DNA from: Cyanoderma ruficeps
Lineage: Eukaryota; Chordata; Aves; Passeriformes; Timaliidae
NCBI GenBank assembly: GCA_008694505.1
Contig: VZDJ01000623.1
Location: 17,107,754-17,171,753 of the forward strand
Direction: 5' to 3'
DNA: 64,000 nucleotides
The stretch's first letter is position 1, and each line of letters opens with the position of its first letter. Below the pieces are notes generated by a model that was not told where the DNA came from, ran no database searches, and saw only the letters and a list, made by a program, of their open reading frames with translations. Position numbers and translations under genes: made by a program. Below are positions 28,301 to 43,300 of this stretch, one piece after another.

Positions 28301-31300
28301 CAGAAGTTTTGTTGGTAGGGATTTTTTATTTTAGTCCTTATTTCATGCAGCACCATATATAGAGAAGGATTCACTGTTTTTATCTTTACTGTTTTAATTT
28401 TTATTTGTGTATATAATTGTAAAAAACATATTACGCATGTGTATATTATTTTCACCTTTTTGTGCCTAATAGGCTACAAGCAAAGAATTTGATTTACTTA
28501 TGTTCCTTTTAGAGATGTTCAGCAATTTTTTCTTTTGTCCTTGAGGAAAGTTAATTAACTGATATTTATATCTTTCTATAAGATAAGGGGGAGGCGTTAA
28601 CTCCCATTTTCCCTTCCAGGACTGGTGTTTCAAAGCATAATACCATATAATAGGATCCAGATTCATCCTTTCTACTTTTGGCAGTCCCTGTTTGCTCTTG
28701 CCATCACCAATCCCAGCCCTCTTTCAGTTTTCTGTTTTATTTTGTTTCGGTTTGCCTTTTTCCCACTTTGCATTTTGGCCTTACGGCTTTGATGGTGTCA
28801 CGTGGTCAAGATCAACATAGTTCCTGGCTCCAACCTGGAGTAAATGAGGATAATTATTACAACAGAAAGTCTGGCTTTACCCTGCAGACCTGTTTTGGGA
28901 ACCCCTAGTCAATTTATCCCATGTCGTGTTGAAAATCTACAAAGGAACAAAAACTGGGCAATGACAGAAAAAGTAAGATTAAACTTTTTAATCTTTTAAA
29001 TTTATTTTTTAAAATAAGGGTCAAATCCTCCTTTTCCCACTAGGAACAAAAGAAGTTACATGGACTTTAAGTGAAGTAGAATGGATCTACGGAAAACTGT
29101 ACCATGCAAATCCTATCTCTAGCTGGCTCACAGCTGCCCAAAGCAAGAGGATGGCTCAAAAACCCATGAAAAGAAGTGCTCCATGTGTCACTCTCCCATT
29201 CACAGCAGTTGCCCCACAGCTGCACCTCTGGCTATAGGGCTTCACACTACTCAGCTGCAAAGTCTGTGCTGGCGGACATAACTTAAATCTTATCCAAAAC
29301 GTTTAAAGCACAATTAGATCCCATAAATATATTTCAAATCCTTCCGGTTGCAAAGATTTGGAGTAAAAGCGTCATAAGAAAACCTGAAGCATGTGAGAAG
29401 AAAGGTGTGCTGGTGAGGCAACAAGCATAGCTTCATGCTGTACATCTGTTTTGCTCCTCAGAGGCAAATCAACACTAGCAGAGAAGAAACCCAGCCACTT
29501 TAACCTTCGTTTTGGTCCAGCCGCTGAAAAGCTAGGCATTGTTTCTGGGAATGGTGAGCCCTAGTTTGGTCCTGGCCACAAGCATAAACATTGTCTGTGC
29601 CTGGAAGAATCTTCGGCAGGAAGCTTCAACTTAATGAAGCTTCAGCTTAATGATTCTGTCCCTGGAACTTCCTGCAACACAGAGTTTACCCACCCAGTGC
29701 ATACTTCTGACAAAATATGTTTAACCTCCTCTGGGATATGGGTCAGAGAGAACTGTTCATGTGGTAGCAACCCCACACCTGCAGCCCTGTGGGATTGCAC
29801 AAAAAAGGATGTTAAGATGGACTAGTTCAGTGAGCATTAGCAAAACAAGTCTCATACACCCCTCTGATAAGCTAGTGAGGGTGGGAAGGTCTGAGAAACC
29901 TCAAACCTCTCCGTGGCCTTCATTTCTCAGTGTCTCCATTTAACCGCCCACACACACTACTACTGTCTGTCTTGTCTAATTTAGAGTGCAAATTCTTCAG
30001 GGCAGGGACTGTGTCTCACTGTTTGTTTGCATGGTGAGGTCCTGATCCTGATTGGCAGCTCTGAGTACACTACAAATCTATTTTAATATAACCCCAAATT
30101 GAAAATTCTGTATCTCGGAGCCTTAGGGAATGTGGGACTATATTCAGGGAAAGCAGAAGCTCTGAAAAAATACTGAAAGGTCACTGCAGACAATGTACTG
30201 AATATGAACTGTGAATGTAGAGCTGATGGCTAAGAGACAAGGCTAATTTTGCTCTTGGTCAAATTTAAACAGGACAATGGAGGCATCATTAACCATGTAT
30301 TATTTTACTGAGGGAAGCTGGGGCTGGCATGAGTCTCCATTTCTCATGTCTATCCTTCCAAAAAGCTGTTGAGAAAATACAAAGGATATCAGAAAGAGAT
30401 AATTTTTTTTAAAGGCTGGAAACCTCACCAAACTTCAATTGTTTAAATGAGGCATCCAAGTGAGAGTCATATTTGCCCTAGAATAGTTAAATAGATACTG
30501 ACACAGACAGACACGTTCAGGGCATATTTACACTTGAATTTAGCTAAATTGTCTTCTGGAGGAGCCTCCACAGATTAAGTAGGGATGCTCAGCCAAGCAG
30601 GTACAGGTATTTGCCTGAGTTTGGTACCATCAACCTTCTCACACCAAGAAAGAATAATTTTGACATTAAATGTATTTGGCTTGTAGAAAGACGGTTAAGA
30701 GGAGACTTGCTGACACTGTAAGCACCTACACAAGAAGACAGTTTTCTGTAGGATGGGGCTCTTTCATCCCTCAGACAAAGGTATAACAAGATCCACTCAC
30801 TGGAAGTCAAAGCCGGGTAGATTCAAACTAAAGATAAGGTGCAAATTTTAGCAGGAAGAGTAATGAACCTTGGGAACAATTTACAAGGGAGGTGTTATAT
30901 TTTCCATGACTTGAAAGCTCTAAATCAAGATGTGGTGTCTCGCTAAAAGATAGGCTGTAGTTTAGCCATTAGTCATGAATTTACAGAAATTGCCAGGTGA
31001 TATGTAGGTTACACAAGATGGTCATAAAAGCATTGTCTAGTGATAAAATGCACTAATCTAAATAATGATACTAAATGTTCCATCATAACAAATTGTTTTC
31101 GCATATGCTGTACCATCTCAAAGTTACTCAGTTAAAATTGCCTGCACTTTTACTGTCTGATGCAAGTGGACAAGGCACATGGCTTCCTCAGCACCCCCAA
31201 CAACAGGTATATATTCATGCCTCCGACAGACTGTTTATAGCCCAATCCATTATCTCCTGAACCTGTCATTTCTCAGTGTGAAAGCTCCAATATTGTCCAT

Positions 31301-34300
31301 TCATATACATATGCACACATTCATACATACATACATACATACATACATCAGGGGTGCCTTATGGAGTTTTTAAGAAGCACATTTAGGCTCCTGAGAATGT
31401 TTTTTCAGAATTGAGGGCCCTGGAAAAACTGCCTGTTTCACAGAGGGGCTGTAATTCTTTTGGACTGCACTCTCCACTCTTGATGGAGCCTATGAAGGCA
31501 AATATCTCAAACAGGGAAAGACTAAAGGTGAAAAACATGGTTTCCTGAGCTTTTTTTTTAGTTGACATGGACAAAGCAATCATAGGAATTACTTGCCATA
31601 TTTTCCCCTTCTAGTGCTGCAAGATCAATAGCTGTAGATGGTTTTCATCATATAGTGTCATGGTTTAACCCCAAATGGCAACTCAGTCTCACTCAGCTCC
31701 TCCCTCACATCCCGGCAGGGATTGGGGAGAGAATCAAAAGGGCAAAAGGGAGAAAATCCATGAGTTGAGATAAAGACAGCTGCATAGAGCAAGCAAAAGC
31801 TGTGCACATGAGCAAAATCAGCCAAGGAATTCATTCCCCACTTCCCACAGGCAGAATGGTCTTCAGCCATCTCCAGAACTGCTCCATCATATTGCAACAG
31901 TGACTGGGAAAGACAAATTCCATCATTCCAGATGTCCTCTCTTCCTTCTTTGCCCAGCTCCATATGCTGAGGGTGATACCATCTGGCCTGGGATATCCCT
32001 TGGGTCACCTGGGGTCAGCTGTCCCAACTGCACCTGCTCCCAGCCCCTCGTGCCCCTCACTGGTGGACAGGGGTTGGGGATCAGCAAAGGCCTTGGCTCT
32101 GTGTGAGCCCTGGTCAGCAGTAACAAACCCATCCCTGTGTTATCAACACTGTTTCCAGCACAAATCCAAAACACAGTCTCGTACCAACTACTCTGAAGAA
32201 AATAAACTCTGTCCCAGGCAAAACCAGTACACCCAGGTGGTTTCAGAGAAACCTGAAATCTCCACCGTAGTTAGAGAAGTTGGTGTTTACTCTGAAAGGA
32301 ACCTCTTCTGGGTGGATTGCGTGGTGTGCTGCTCAGCACTGAGGATGTCAAAGTACATTTGTCTGTGATATGAGGGACTAAACTTCATTTTGCTATGCAT
32401 GCAGGACAGCTGTCAATCATACATGCCTGAAAGGTGTGCAAGGTGTTCAGATAGGAAGAAGTCAGTGCCAGCTACGAAATGAGAACAGGATTTCAAGTGC
32501 CAGGATACTCTGAATATTCATTACTTCGGTTTTGGATTTGGTTTTGTTTTTTAAGAAAATGATGAATTTGAAGAAAATTGAGGAAATAATTGCTGTCTGT
32601 GACAGCTGCAATTAATGTGCTAATAAGGGAAGGTCTCTGAAGCTCTTCTTTTCCAGTAACTAAAAAATTTCAGATACTTACCCCACTGCTGCATGTTGTC
32701 AGGGATCAGTCTGTAAGAAAAATATTTATTTGGGGAGCATAAACACTCTGAAAATGAAAACTAATCTACAAAGAAAAGTTTCCTGGCAATGCCAATTATT
32801 AATCCAGAAGGACACTAAGCGAAGGAAGTTTGTAGGTTTAATTCACTAATCTGAATACCAGAAGATGTGGACTTCATGACAGCTTCTTAAGCATATCCAT
32901 CCCACCTTGGTGAGCCTAATCAACCTTATGTTGCCCTCAGTTCCTGTGAATAGCACCTTTTTCCTCTACCCTCTTTTGCCCTCTCTGTAGTCTAAGTTCA
33001 ATTGTGCTGTCCATCACTGCTCTTAGGCTGTATATTACCCAGGCTTCTTCAATCTCAGATGTTGCACACCGCATTTATGAAAAATTATAGGAAAGGATGC
33101 TGCCACCCATGCAAATGGGAACTTAAACTCTACAACTAGCAGAAAATGGGCTTGGGTTTACATTCCTGGAGGGAAAAAGGCTTCTCTCCATGGAGAGAGT
33201 GAAAACAATTAGCAGTCACCATAATTTTCATCTCTGTATCGCAAAAGTACTTTGTGAAGGCTGATAAGTACCATTAACCCCATTTTACAGATGGGTGGGA
33301 AACAGCATCATGCAGCTGCAAAGTGAGTTGCTCAAGGCCATAGAGTAACTCAGCAGAAGTTATGCAAATAGAAACCAGGTCTCCTGATGCCAAGCCTTAT
33401 TCCTTGGCCCACACAGATTCTACACAGGAGACCTGACCTAATTCCAGCATCCGTGAAAGTGGCATCTTCCTTTGCAACAAGCCTAAGCAGGTATACAGAA
33501 TGGATGAATGACCCCGCTCCTCCAGTGCTCACCATTCTTGTGCAATAATTGCTCTGCAAACATTTTTGTGAGCTTGATGAATGCTTTATTTACATGGAAA
33601 TGTCTCAGCTAACACCCATAGCAAACACAAGGCTGTAGTCAAAACGTTAGTGCATCTATTACCACATAGAGTGGGCTGAAAGATACGCCGTGTCTGCTGT
33701 GAGCAGCCCTGTTCTATTAGCACTGCGGTGCTTCACTGTCCATAGGGGAGACAAACCCTGCACTTTCATGTCGTGCTGGCCATGATTTAAGGGCTCTCTC
33801 CCCCTGAGGCTGCTTATTTCTCTACTGTGTATTTGAAACCAGTTTTGAATTATGTTTGCAAGTAGGACTCTTGAGGAGGATACCCATTGGTGGGGTGGCG
33901 CATAGTAAATTATATATCTGGGTTTGGCAGTGGTTTGGAGGTGTTGCAAGTACCTGGTGTGCAGGTTCTTGTTGCAGGCTTTGCTCTGCCAGAGACATAT
34001 TATGATCATGACAATGGTGGGCAGGGAGATGAGAAGCTGTTTCTAGTCCTGGATTTGCTGTCATGTCTGCATTAATCATGTATGGTTGGATCCACCCTGC
34101 TTCATTCAGGTGTTTCACTGGAGAGCCTGATTTCATAGTCTCAGGGCTCTTCTGCAACTGATAGATATGTAAGATCTCAGTCTCCCATTAGAGCTGCCTG
34201 TATATGTTGATTGACAAAAAAACCCCCAAAAAATCCAAACATTACATTCGTAGTTAATCTGCTCCTTACCGCTAATTGATTTGGTGCAATTCCAGTTTTC

Positions 34301-37300
34301 AATGTTTTACTTTTTGACTGCAGAGTGTAAGATTGCCAGCTCTCTCTCATTAAATGTAAAGATCATCAAACAGTTTTGCAAGCTGAATACTCACAAACTA
34401 AGGTCACTGGGACTATGGTCTTTGGGAGATTCCCCTGTGTTTTGCACATGTAAAATGGGTGTAATGATGTTATACCTAATTCAAGTGGAGACCAGCAGCA
34501 CAAAGTGAAGGCTGCATTCCTGATCTCTTTGTTCTACCCCAGATTCATGTTAGCAACGTTTCTGTAGGATACCGAGGAGGCAAGCAGTAGGTTGTTTAAT
34601 GATGACTGATGTCACATGCTTGATGTGACCAAAGGACACTCAAAGTGTTTAGGATTAAAGGCATAGTGGTTTACTGCATCGGCAAATACCAGCAAGAAAT
34701 GGATGCACAGAAAGCTGTTGCCAAAATGCAAGTCCATGATGGATGGAAAGTGCAGTGGAAATACTAAGTAAAATATTATCATTTGTTATTACTGCCACAG
34801 TGTAATGTGGCCATTTTTTACAGCTGAATATGTCATTTTTTATAATTCTTTTGCCTCCTTGCAACTTTGAGGAAGCTATAGCTGATCTGCTGGCTGTGAA
34901 TCTGTCTGTGTATGTACAAGTCTGTGTATGTATAAGTACAAGTACTGATTTGCATGAAAGAATATAATGGAGGCCTTTTATATTTAATGTAGGACATAAA
35001 GGGAGAGGCTGCTTTGTCAGCAGTCTGAAGTCTTCTGGAATTTGGCTATTCAAGTCAACTTGTAAACATATTTTTCAAGGCACAAAAAGCACCAAACCAT
35101 TCACAAATATGGTATTACCTTGTCTTTTGATAGCCTGAGGTAGGGATAAGATGTGGGAATGGTTTAACATGATTTGGAAAAATTCTCTACTAATGAGAAA
35201 TCATCTATATGACTCATTTCTAGTCTTTCTGATTTTTATTTGTGGATTATGTTTTCCACTGACTAACACCTATTTGTCTCACTCTATCTTATTTTAACAC
35301 TATTACCACATCCAGTAACTGCTGATATTTCAGAAAATATCATCCTTTACAAAGTTGTAGTGCTTAAGAATATTTTAGTATTTTAATAGTGCAATATTTG
35401 AGTAATGTATTTTACCTCAGTATCAAAATGTATGGTCCCAGACTTTGCTTAAGAGTTATAAATGTGTCTGAATGTGGAAGCACCTAAATTTGACAGAAAC
35501 AGGAGAGTGTTTCTGTACATAATGGGACAAAGAGGAGATGAAAAGGAAACCACTGGGTCAATCTTCTGAACATTTTAAATGGTTATACACTAATGTAAGC
35601 TGTACAGGGAATAAGCCAGAGGAATTGGGAATCTTAATACATAATTAGAATTATGTCTTAATTGGCTTAGCAGAGGTTTGCTAGGCTAATTCATGTGACT
35701 GGAATACTGATGTAAAAAGGTATGGCTTGTCCAGAGAGGACAGTGGAAAAGAGAGAAGACATGGTTTATAGACTGAGGACATGCCATTGGCTCTGAGACA
35801 CAGAATTCACTGCGAGAGTTGCAGAAAACATCTTGCTGAAATAGAAAGGAAACCAAAAGAGTGATGGGATGGGATGGGATGGGTAAACAACCACCAGATA
35901 GGCAAGTGAGACAAATGCCTTTAATAGCTACTGGAATATTTCAATCCCCAGGGGTTGTTGTCCGTGGGGCACATTGACACCAAACTGCAGTCAGAACAGA
36001 AATGCTGCAAGAAGAGCAAAGTCCTTGGCTGCTCTGGAAGCTGCTTTTTACCTCTAAAAATTGGAATGGCTGATGTGAAAAAAAAGTCTTCGTAGGTACT
36101 CTTCTGACCAATGGATATAAATTGGTTGAGAAAATAAAGTAGAAAGACACATAGAAGTGAATGAACACCCTGATTACGTTGAAGATAGAGAGAAAGAGAA
36201 AGAGAAAATAAATAGAAAAAAGCATTTAGGAAAAGGTATATTAATAAATTCAACTGATTGGTAGAAGAGATCCAGGGGAAGCTATTCTAGGGGGAAAGAC
36301 TTCAAAAATGCTGACTAAGACAGCTCCGGGGTTCAAATTGTCATGTGGAAGGTGTAGGAAGTTTAATAATAGTTTGTCTGATGCATGATCATCTCCATTC
36401 TATGAAATTTAGGAAACAGTGAGAAAGAGAATGGAAGATAAGTCGATTCAGTGGGAAATAATATAACTAGAAACACAGAGACAAAGAAAGGACAAAATGT
36501 TATGCAGAGGATTTACAGCAATATAAAAGCATATTAGGTAAGTGCATCAGAAATAAGAAGGGGAAGGGAAGAGCATGAAGAAATTACGTGGCAAAACATG
36601 TTTATTTTTAACTTAAGTCAGTTAATTTGTTTACCATGAGGTCCTGCAATCCAACAAATGAGCAGTAACGCAAGGGAAAGAGAGGTGGGAAAGGGAAAGG
36701 AGGGGCAAGCTGCATAAAGCCGTTCTGTCACTAAAGGAAATGTACGTGCAGGACCATTACTCAGTGGACAAAGAAAAAAGTTAACTGATGATGGGGCTGA
36801 AGCATTCAATGCCTTTTTTCTTTATTCATCCCTAGAAAGATTAACTGTGGCTAATAAAATTCATACCATGATCAAAAGAGTGAGAAACCGATAGTGAAAC
36901 AAGGAAGGTATGGTAAGCAATGGCATGGACCAGTTAGATGTTTTCAAATCAGCAGATTATATCATATAATATTTAAGAAATACAGTGTTTTGCTAAGAGT
37001 TGTCCTCGGTGATTTGGGGCCATGATAAAGCACCAGTGTCAAGCCCTCTTCCTTGACGTCAGTAGGGTTCTGAGGCATCAGCCTTTTAACAAACTTGGGC
37101 TTTAAATGAAGCTACAATAGAAGTAGGTATGCTAAAAGTATTTCCTGTTTGTGAAAAGAGGTTCCACATGCATGAAGGTTGGTAGTGGTCAGTTTTTGGT
37201 TTGATTTTGTCTAATGTTTCACTGAGTACTGTGAGGATGAAATAAGCACCATTTCTTAGTACTGTAGATGACATCTAGCAAGGAGAGCTTTCAAACAGAT

Positions 37301-40300
37301 AGAAACAATGCTATGTTAGTAGAATTCAAATTAATCTTTTTAGATACTCTGAAGATACTTCTGCCTGTCTTGAAAAAGCATCATGCTGGATCTAAACTTG
37401 CTACTCTACACTACAGTGAAAAAAAAAAAAGAATAATTGCATTGAGATCATGGTGGATGAAGAGCTGGACATGACCCAGCAACGTGCATTCACAGCCCAG
37501 AAAGTCAGTAATATTATCTCGGGTTCTGTCAAAAGAAGCATGACCAGCAGGGCGAGGGAGGTGGATGAACCCCTCTGCTCTGGTGAGACCCCACCTGTAA
37601 TGCTGCATCCAGCTCTAGGGCCCCCAGCATAAGAAGGATATGGACCTGCTGGAGCAAGTCCAGAGGATGCCACAAAGATGCTCAGAGGGCTGAAGCATCT
37701 CTGCTGTCGAGACAGGCTGAGACAGTTAAGGTTGTGCAGCCTGGAAAAAAGCTCTAGGAAGATCTTAGAGCCTCTTCCAAGACTTAGAGGGCACTTATAA
37801 GAGAATGAGGACAAATGTTTCAGCAGGGCCTGTAGCAATAGGACAGGGTGTAGTGGTTTTAATCTAAGGCAAGGTAGATTAGATTAGCTATAAGGATGAT
37901 ATACTTTGCTGTGAGGGTGGTGAAACGCTGGCACAGGTTGCCCAGGTAGGTGGTAGATGTACCACCCTGGAAACAAGCATTCTGTATCACACTGTATTTT
38001 TACTTTTACTTGTTCATGCCCAAGTCCTTGACAAAAAAGACAAGTATTACTGAGTATGGACAGAACAGAGTACCCTACTAAAAAAGAAAAACCTAATTAA
38101 AGAAACCTGCACCAAAATGCAAGACCCTTAAATCCTAAAGTACTTGAATACACCCCTGCTTCTGCCAGGATAAAATATCTCTCAGAATAATTGCTTGTTG
38201 GATTTATCTCAGGGAGGAAAGATTCATCTAGCACATCCTGAGTCTGCAAAACTGCCTAAGAAGTGGTGTGTGTTTTCTGGTACATGCTGCTTTCAGGAGG
38301 TTCCCTGAATAATATCCAAACTATCCTTCATGAAATACTTGGCAAATATGGTTCCAAACCTGACAAGAAGCCAAAAATTAAGATTTTTTTTTCTTCTTTT
38401 TTTCCAACATGCTGTGCTCTGCTGCTGCGCTCTGGTGATTTGAGCCAAATGACTTGATCTGTTTTCTGATGATAAAGTTTGCCTAGCTCTCTAAGTAGCT
38501 GTGGAGTGGGGGATGACGGGAGAGGGGAGGGAGTGATTGTAAAGGTGAATAGCTCTGCATTGCACAGCAGCCAAGCCTAGTTGAAATTCACAGTCATTGA
38601 GCTAGGCAGTACAGGAGTCACCTGGCAAGTGCATTATGGCGTGGAGTCCTTTTTGTCCGAAAGCACATATGCCCCCATTCACAGCACGGTAACAGGCAGG
38701 CACGGAGCAGCAGTGTGAATTCAACCCTCCTCAAGCCAACCTGGCTTGCCAACACCTATGCAAACAGCATTCCTGAAAGGCCACTGCCCCTCTGTGCCCA
38801 TACACAATCCAGCTGTCCAGCCTGAAAAAGCCAAAACATTTTCTTGAGAGAATATTTTCATCTGCAAGGGTAACCACTGATGCTTTCGTTAAGGCTCATG
38901 GAAAAGGATAAACTGTTCAAAGTGAGGGGTGACTCACTGAAAGTCAATTATGGCCGGAAAGGTCATTTCCTCATGTGTACACCTGCCATATCTTTGCATA
39001 TTTGTGTGTGATATCACTTACTATGAGGAAAGGAAGAGCAGCAAGAGACAGATATCTATGAATACATCTACCTTCAACAGACGATTAAGAGCAGGAGGGC
39101 TTGGCAAACCGCCAAACAATTGATCCTCAGGTAATTTCTATCCCAGTTTTACCAAAAGACTCACACAAAGCAAAAAATCTTGAGTCTGAGTGAATTTGCA
39201 CATATCTGAGATAGATTTGCCTCTCTAAACCATGGCACTCTTGGCCCTGCTTAAAGCTCTGTTTTCAACGTAGCTGTTGCAGAAGCAGAGTAACACACTG
39301 CTCCTGTGAGACTGCTGCAAATCCCGGAAGCTGGCAGCTTTCACGGCACACTGCAAGATTTCTGTTGCGTTTTTTCTGAAGTTTTGGCCTATGATTAATT
39401 GGTTTAATTTTTTTTTAGTAAAGTTCAATTTCTGCTTTACAGGCACCATTAGTATTTGAGTGTCTGCTTCTGTGGTGATGGATGCCAGGTAGAGTTGGGT
39501 GGGTTTGGAAATGGTTTTCCTGTCCCTACAAAACTGCTCAGGTTTAAAAAAATAAAATTGATCTAAAGTCAAACTGAACTATCTGAAGCAGTGGAGGAAA
39601 GGGGGGGGGAGGGAGGAGAAAGAACATGTATGTGCTATTCCATTCGTAATTACTTGGTTCAGAAAAGCCACTGTGGACATTCGGATTTTCCTGGGTCTCC
39701 CTGAGGCATGTCTCTCTCCCTCATCTTCAAGTGCCCAAGCTCTTTGGGTGAATAAATGCATGTTTATTGGAGCAAAGACTTCAATGTGCAAATTTCTCAC
39801 ATCCCAAATTAGATTTTAAGCATGGGACTTGTCTCTTTTCTGGCCGAATGAATATTTCATTATTTATACAGCTGCAAGAGGACTTGCTGGTCATCAAATA
39901 GCCAGGCTTTTTTGAGTGAGTGACTTTCTGCTTTGCAACCACATAGCCTCAGCCAGAAATGTTTTTCTCACAAAAGTTTAGGCTGAAGTTGATATGTCTT
40001 TTCTGTTATTGGCACTAGTTTCAGCAAACCAATATTTTCACATGAACGACAGAAAAGCAGATTTCATTAAAAATTGCAGGCCAGCAGTTTTGCTGAGCAG
40101 CTGGTCCCATACAAATCTGTGGCTACCATGGTTTTGATTGTCAATGTGTTAAAATGTGAATTATCTGGAAGTACTACGAACATACACAGAGCTCCCAATA
40201 TCCAAATCTAGCTGCCCTGATGCTCTTGAGTATTGCTGATCTAGAAAAACCTGCAGTGGATTATATGTGACAGGCCTCTGGTTTGGCCCAGCCAGCTCTG

Positions 40301-43300
40301 TGAGCTAAACCCTGTTCACCAAAGAGAAGAGCATTTATTCTTTAATTGCGAAAAGTAATTTGAGAATGTCACATCTTATAATTGTCTAGAATCTTCAAGT
40401 GGCAAGATGGCTGGGTAAAAATATCTTTTATTTTAAGTACATTGTTGTACTCCAGTGATAGAATGTTAAAAATGCAAGATGGCAGACGTTTCAAAGGGAG
40501 TTTTCAGAAAAGAGAACTGAGAGCTGCTATTCATACCTATGCGAAGTTCTTTTTTCTTTTCAAAACCATGATCTGAACTGCAGTGGGATTGCTCATTATT
40601 TATCTGTTTATTTACTTCTCATGGGATTCTCAAAGCTTTTATTTTTACAAGATGATTGACTTAGCACAGTTGACTGGAAAGTTCTGCCTGCAGAGTCTTT
40701 GCATTGCATTAGCACCTAGAGACATCAGTTGAGATCAGGACCGTATGTGCACACAAGGCTATAGTGACAGGCAAGGCTTGTCTGATAAGCCTATGATTTA
40801 TTTCAGCCAAAAACGCAAGAACATGTTTTGATACTACTTTTTAAGGTGAGGAAATAGCAGGCCCAAGGTCGCACAGAAAGACGTCATGATAGACAAAAAT
40901 CAAATCAAGGTTTCTGTATTTAACTTAGGAGATTTGTATTTATTTTCATTTCCGATTCATCAATAAGCAGAAAAGCATAGATAGAAAAGTAGAGATGGAA
41001 AAGTAGAGATGGAAAAACCCCCTTCCCTTCCCTTCCCTTCCCTTCCCTTCCCTTCCCTTCCCTTCCCTTCCCTTCCCTTCCCTTCCCTTCCCTTTGTAAA
41101 ACCAGGTCACATTATTTGCTGTGTCTTTTTTTCCACTGGCAAAGCTACATTTGGGAAATTAGGATAAAAGACATACAAAATATTTGTGGCTTATTAAAAT
41201 AATTTCAGATGGTCTTAAGGCTATATTTTCTCAGGACATGTTGATAAGGAAAACATAGCAGCCACTTAATTTGATTAAAAATAATTAGGCTCATAAGTGT
41301 AGACATGTTTAATATCATGAGGTGTAGGAAGACCTAAGCACTTTGATTTAAAATACCAATAGCTGTACAAATTACAGAGCCTTTCATGGGGTTCATTGAG
41401 TCCTTAATCACACAAACTCCCAGGGTTTTAAGAGTCATTCAGTCTGGGAAAACAAAGCTGAGTTTGAAGGACAGAAATTTCCCTGGTAAATATCTCTAAA
41501 CTCTTTTTACTTGATAACAAGAAGATCACCAAACCGAATCAGGAGATAGAGATGAGGGGACAGGGTTATGCCCAAGGAGTTTAATGAATTTTAAGATAGC
41601 TGCTGTGAAGAAAACATGCAACAAATCCAGGGAAAATCAGCCAAGACCTTGACTGTTAGAACAAATTGTGTAACTCCAGGCAAGGAAAGAGTCAAGGAAT
41701 AAAATTTTTGCTGTTGACGTCACTGAGAGGCAGAATTTTACATTATGGTTCTCTATGTCTATTCATTTTTCTCCAAGTCTCAGGTCCATTGGGGATGTTT
41801 TGTGGAAGGGAGCTCTCATCTGCTGCAAGGAGAGGAATGGGCTAACAGAATAAGGTTGAGCAAGAGGATGAATCTGAACTTGAGGGGAGATGGTGCAGGA
41901 GCAAACCTATTTACAGGAAACAGTTGGGCATGGCCAATATCTGTGCAGGAGGAGCCTCAAGGAAAGAAAGGAATTGATCCCTGGGACATGACAGGACCTG
42001 AGGATGGACAGCTGAGAACACACAAGGCAAATATGTGGATCAAAGGGCTCACAAGATGGATATCAGGAGTAGTAACTTTAATCTTCAGAAGTCTAGTGAC
42101 CCTGCAAGTGATGTCTGTGTCCCTTACCTTTTCTGCCCCTCTACCCATGTAGGGGAGGTGTCTCAGGTGACAGTACCTGTTGCCTGTAACAGGGATGGGT
42201 CAAGGATCAAGTAAGTCAGGCCCTTACAGCTACCCAAGAGGTTCTCCATGGTTTGTACCTTTATTCCTAATTCTGCTTCATGACAATACCACACCTCTAC
42301 TAAAGAACCAGTTGAGTACACAGTGACTTTGAGGTTACAGTACAGGCCAGTCAAAAAAAAAAAACCCAAATAAACCACCCTGAACCCACCACAGGCTTGG
42401 TCTAGAACCTTGACAAGTCTCCTGACTTCTTCAGGCCTCTGTTGACTTATTTATAAATTAAAGAACAGTAATATTTATCTCTCTGATGAGGTGATGTCAT
42501 GAAGTAGTATCAAGGAATAGATACCAATTGTCCTGAGATCCTGAGAGTACAAGCTTGGTGACAGTCTAGTTTTCTCTCTGGGTTCCTGAGGCCTTATGCA
42601 GTTGCTCTGCTTGTCCATCTGTTTATCAGTTCCTGTACTAAAACCTGAGATGGTTTCTGAATTAGTCCTGTTGAACAAGAACTAGGTAACTCCAAGAAAA
42701 TGTAATGAGTTACTGACAAATTTCATGAAAATTAATGAGAAAGTGGGAGGAAAAGATTGAAATTAATATCCTCCAAATCTGGGAGCAACCTTTGGTCAGA
42801 TAAGTTATGATGGGATGTTTTTCTGCATGGTGTGACCCTACACAATCAGCCTGCACGTAGTGACCACCAGTTACAGCACATACATTTTGCAACCAGTCAC
42901 AGCCTCTTGCCAGCTGGTAATTGCTTGAGTTAGAAGAGAGCCTGGAGGCATGGAGGGTACCAAGGGAAAATGATTATCTACAGGATATCTGCAGGCTTTG
43001 GAAGTGGGAGCTGACATCATAGTGAAAAAAAGAAAGCAAAAGAAAAGAAAAGAAAAGAAAGGGTCTGCTGCAGTTGAGGGGGGCTATAGATAGCATAGAA
43101 CAAAACCCCCAAGGTTTGCAGGCTTTGTTAGCTCCCCACTCGCAGAAATATTTGTTAATTGTTATCGGAACAAGAGCTTACTGTTTTAAATGTCTGACTT
43201 CAAGTATTTAGCAAGTGATAGGAAACAAAACAGAAATGTGAAACAAATTTTTTTCTGACAACGAATATTTATTTCTGAAAGCACTCATTAATAAGGAAAG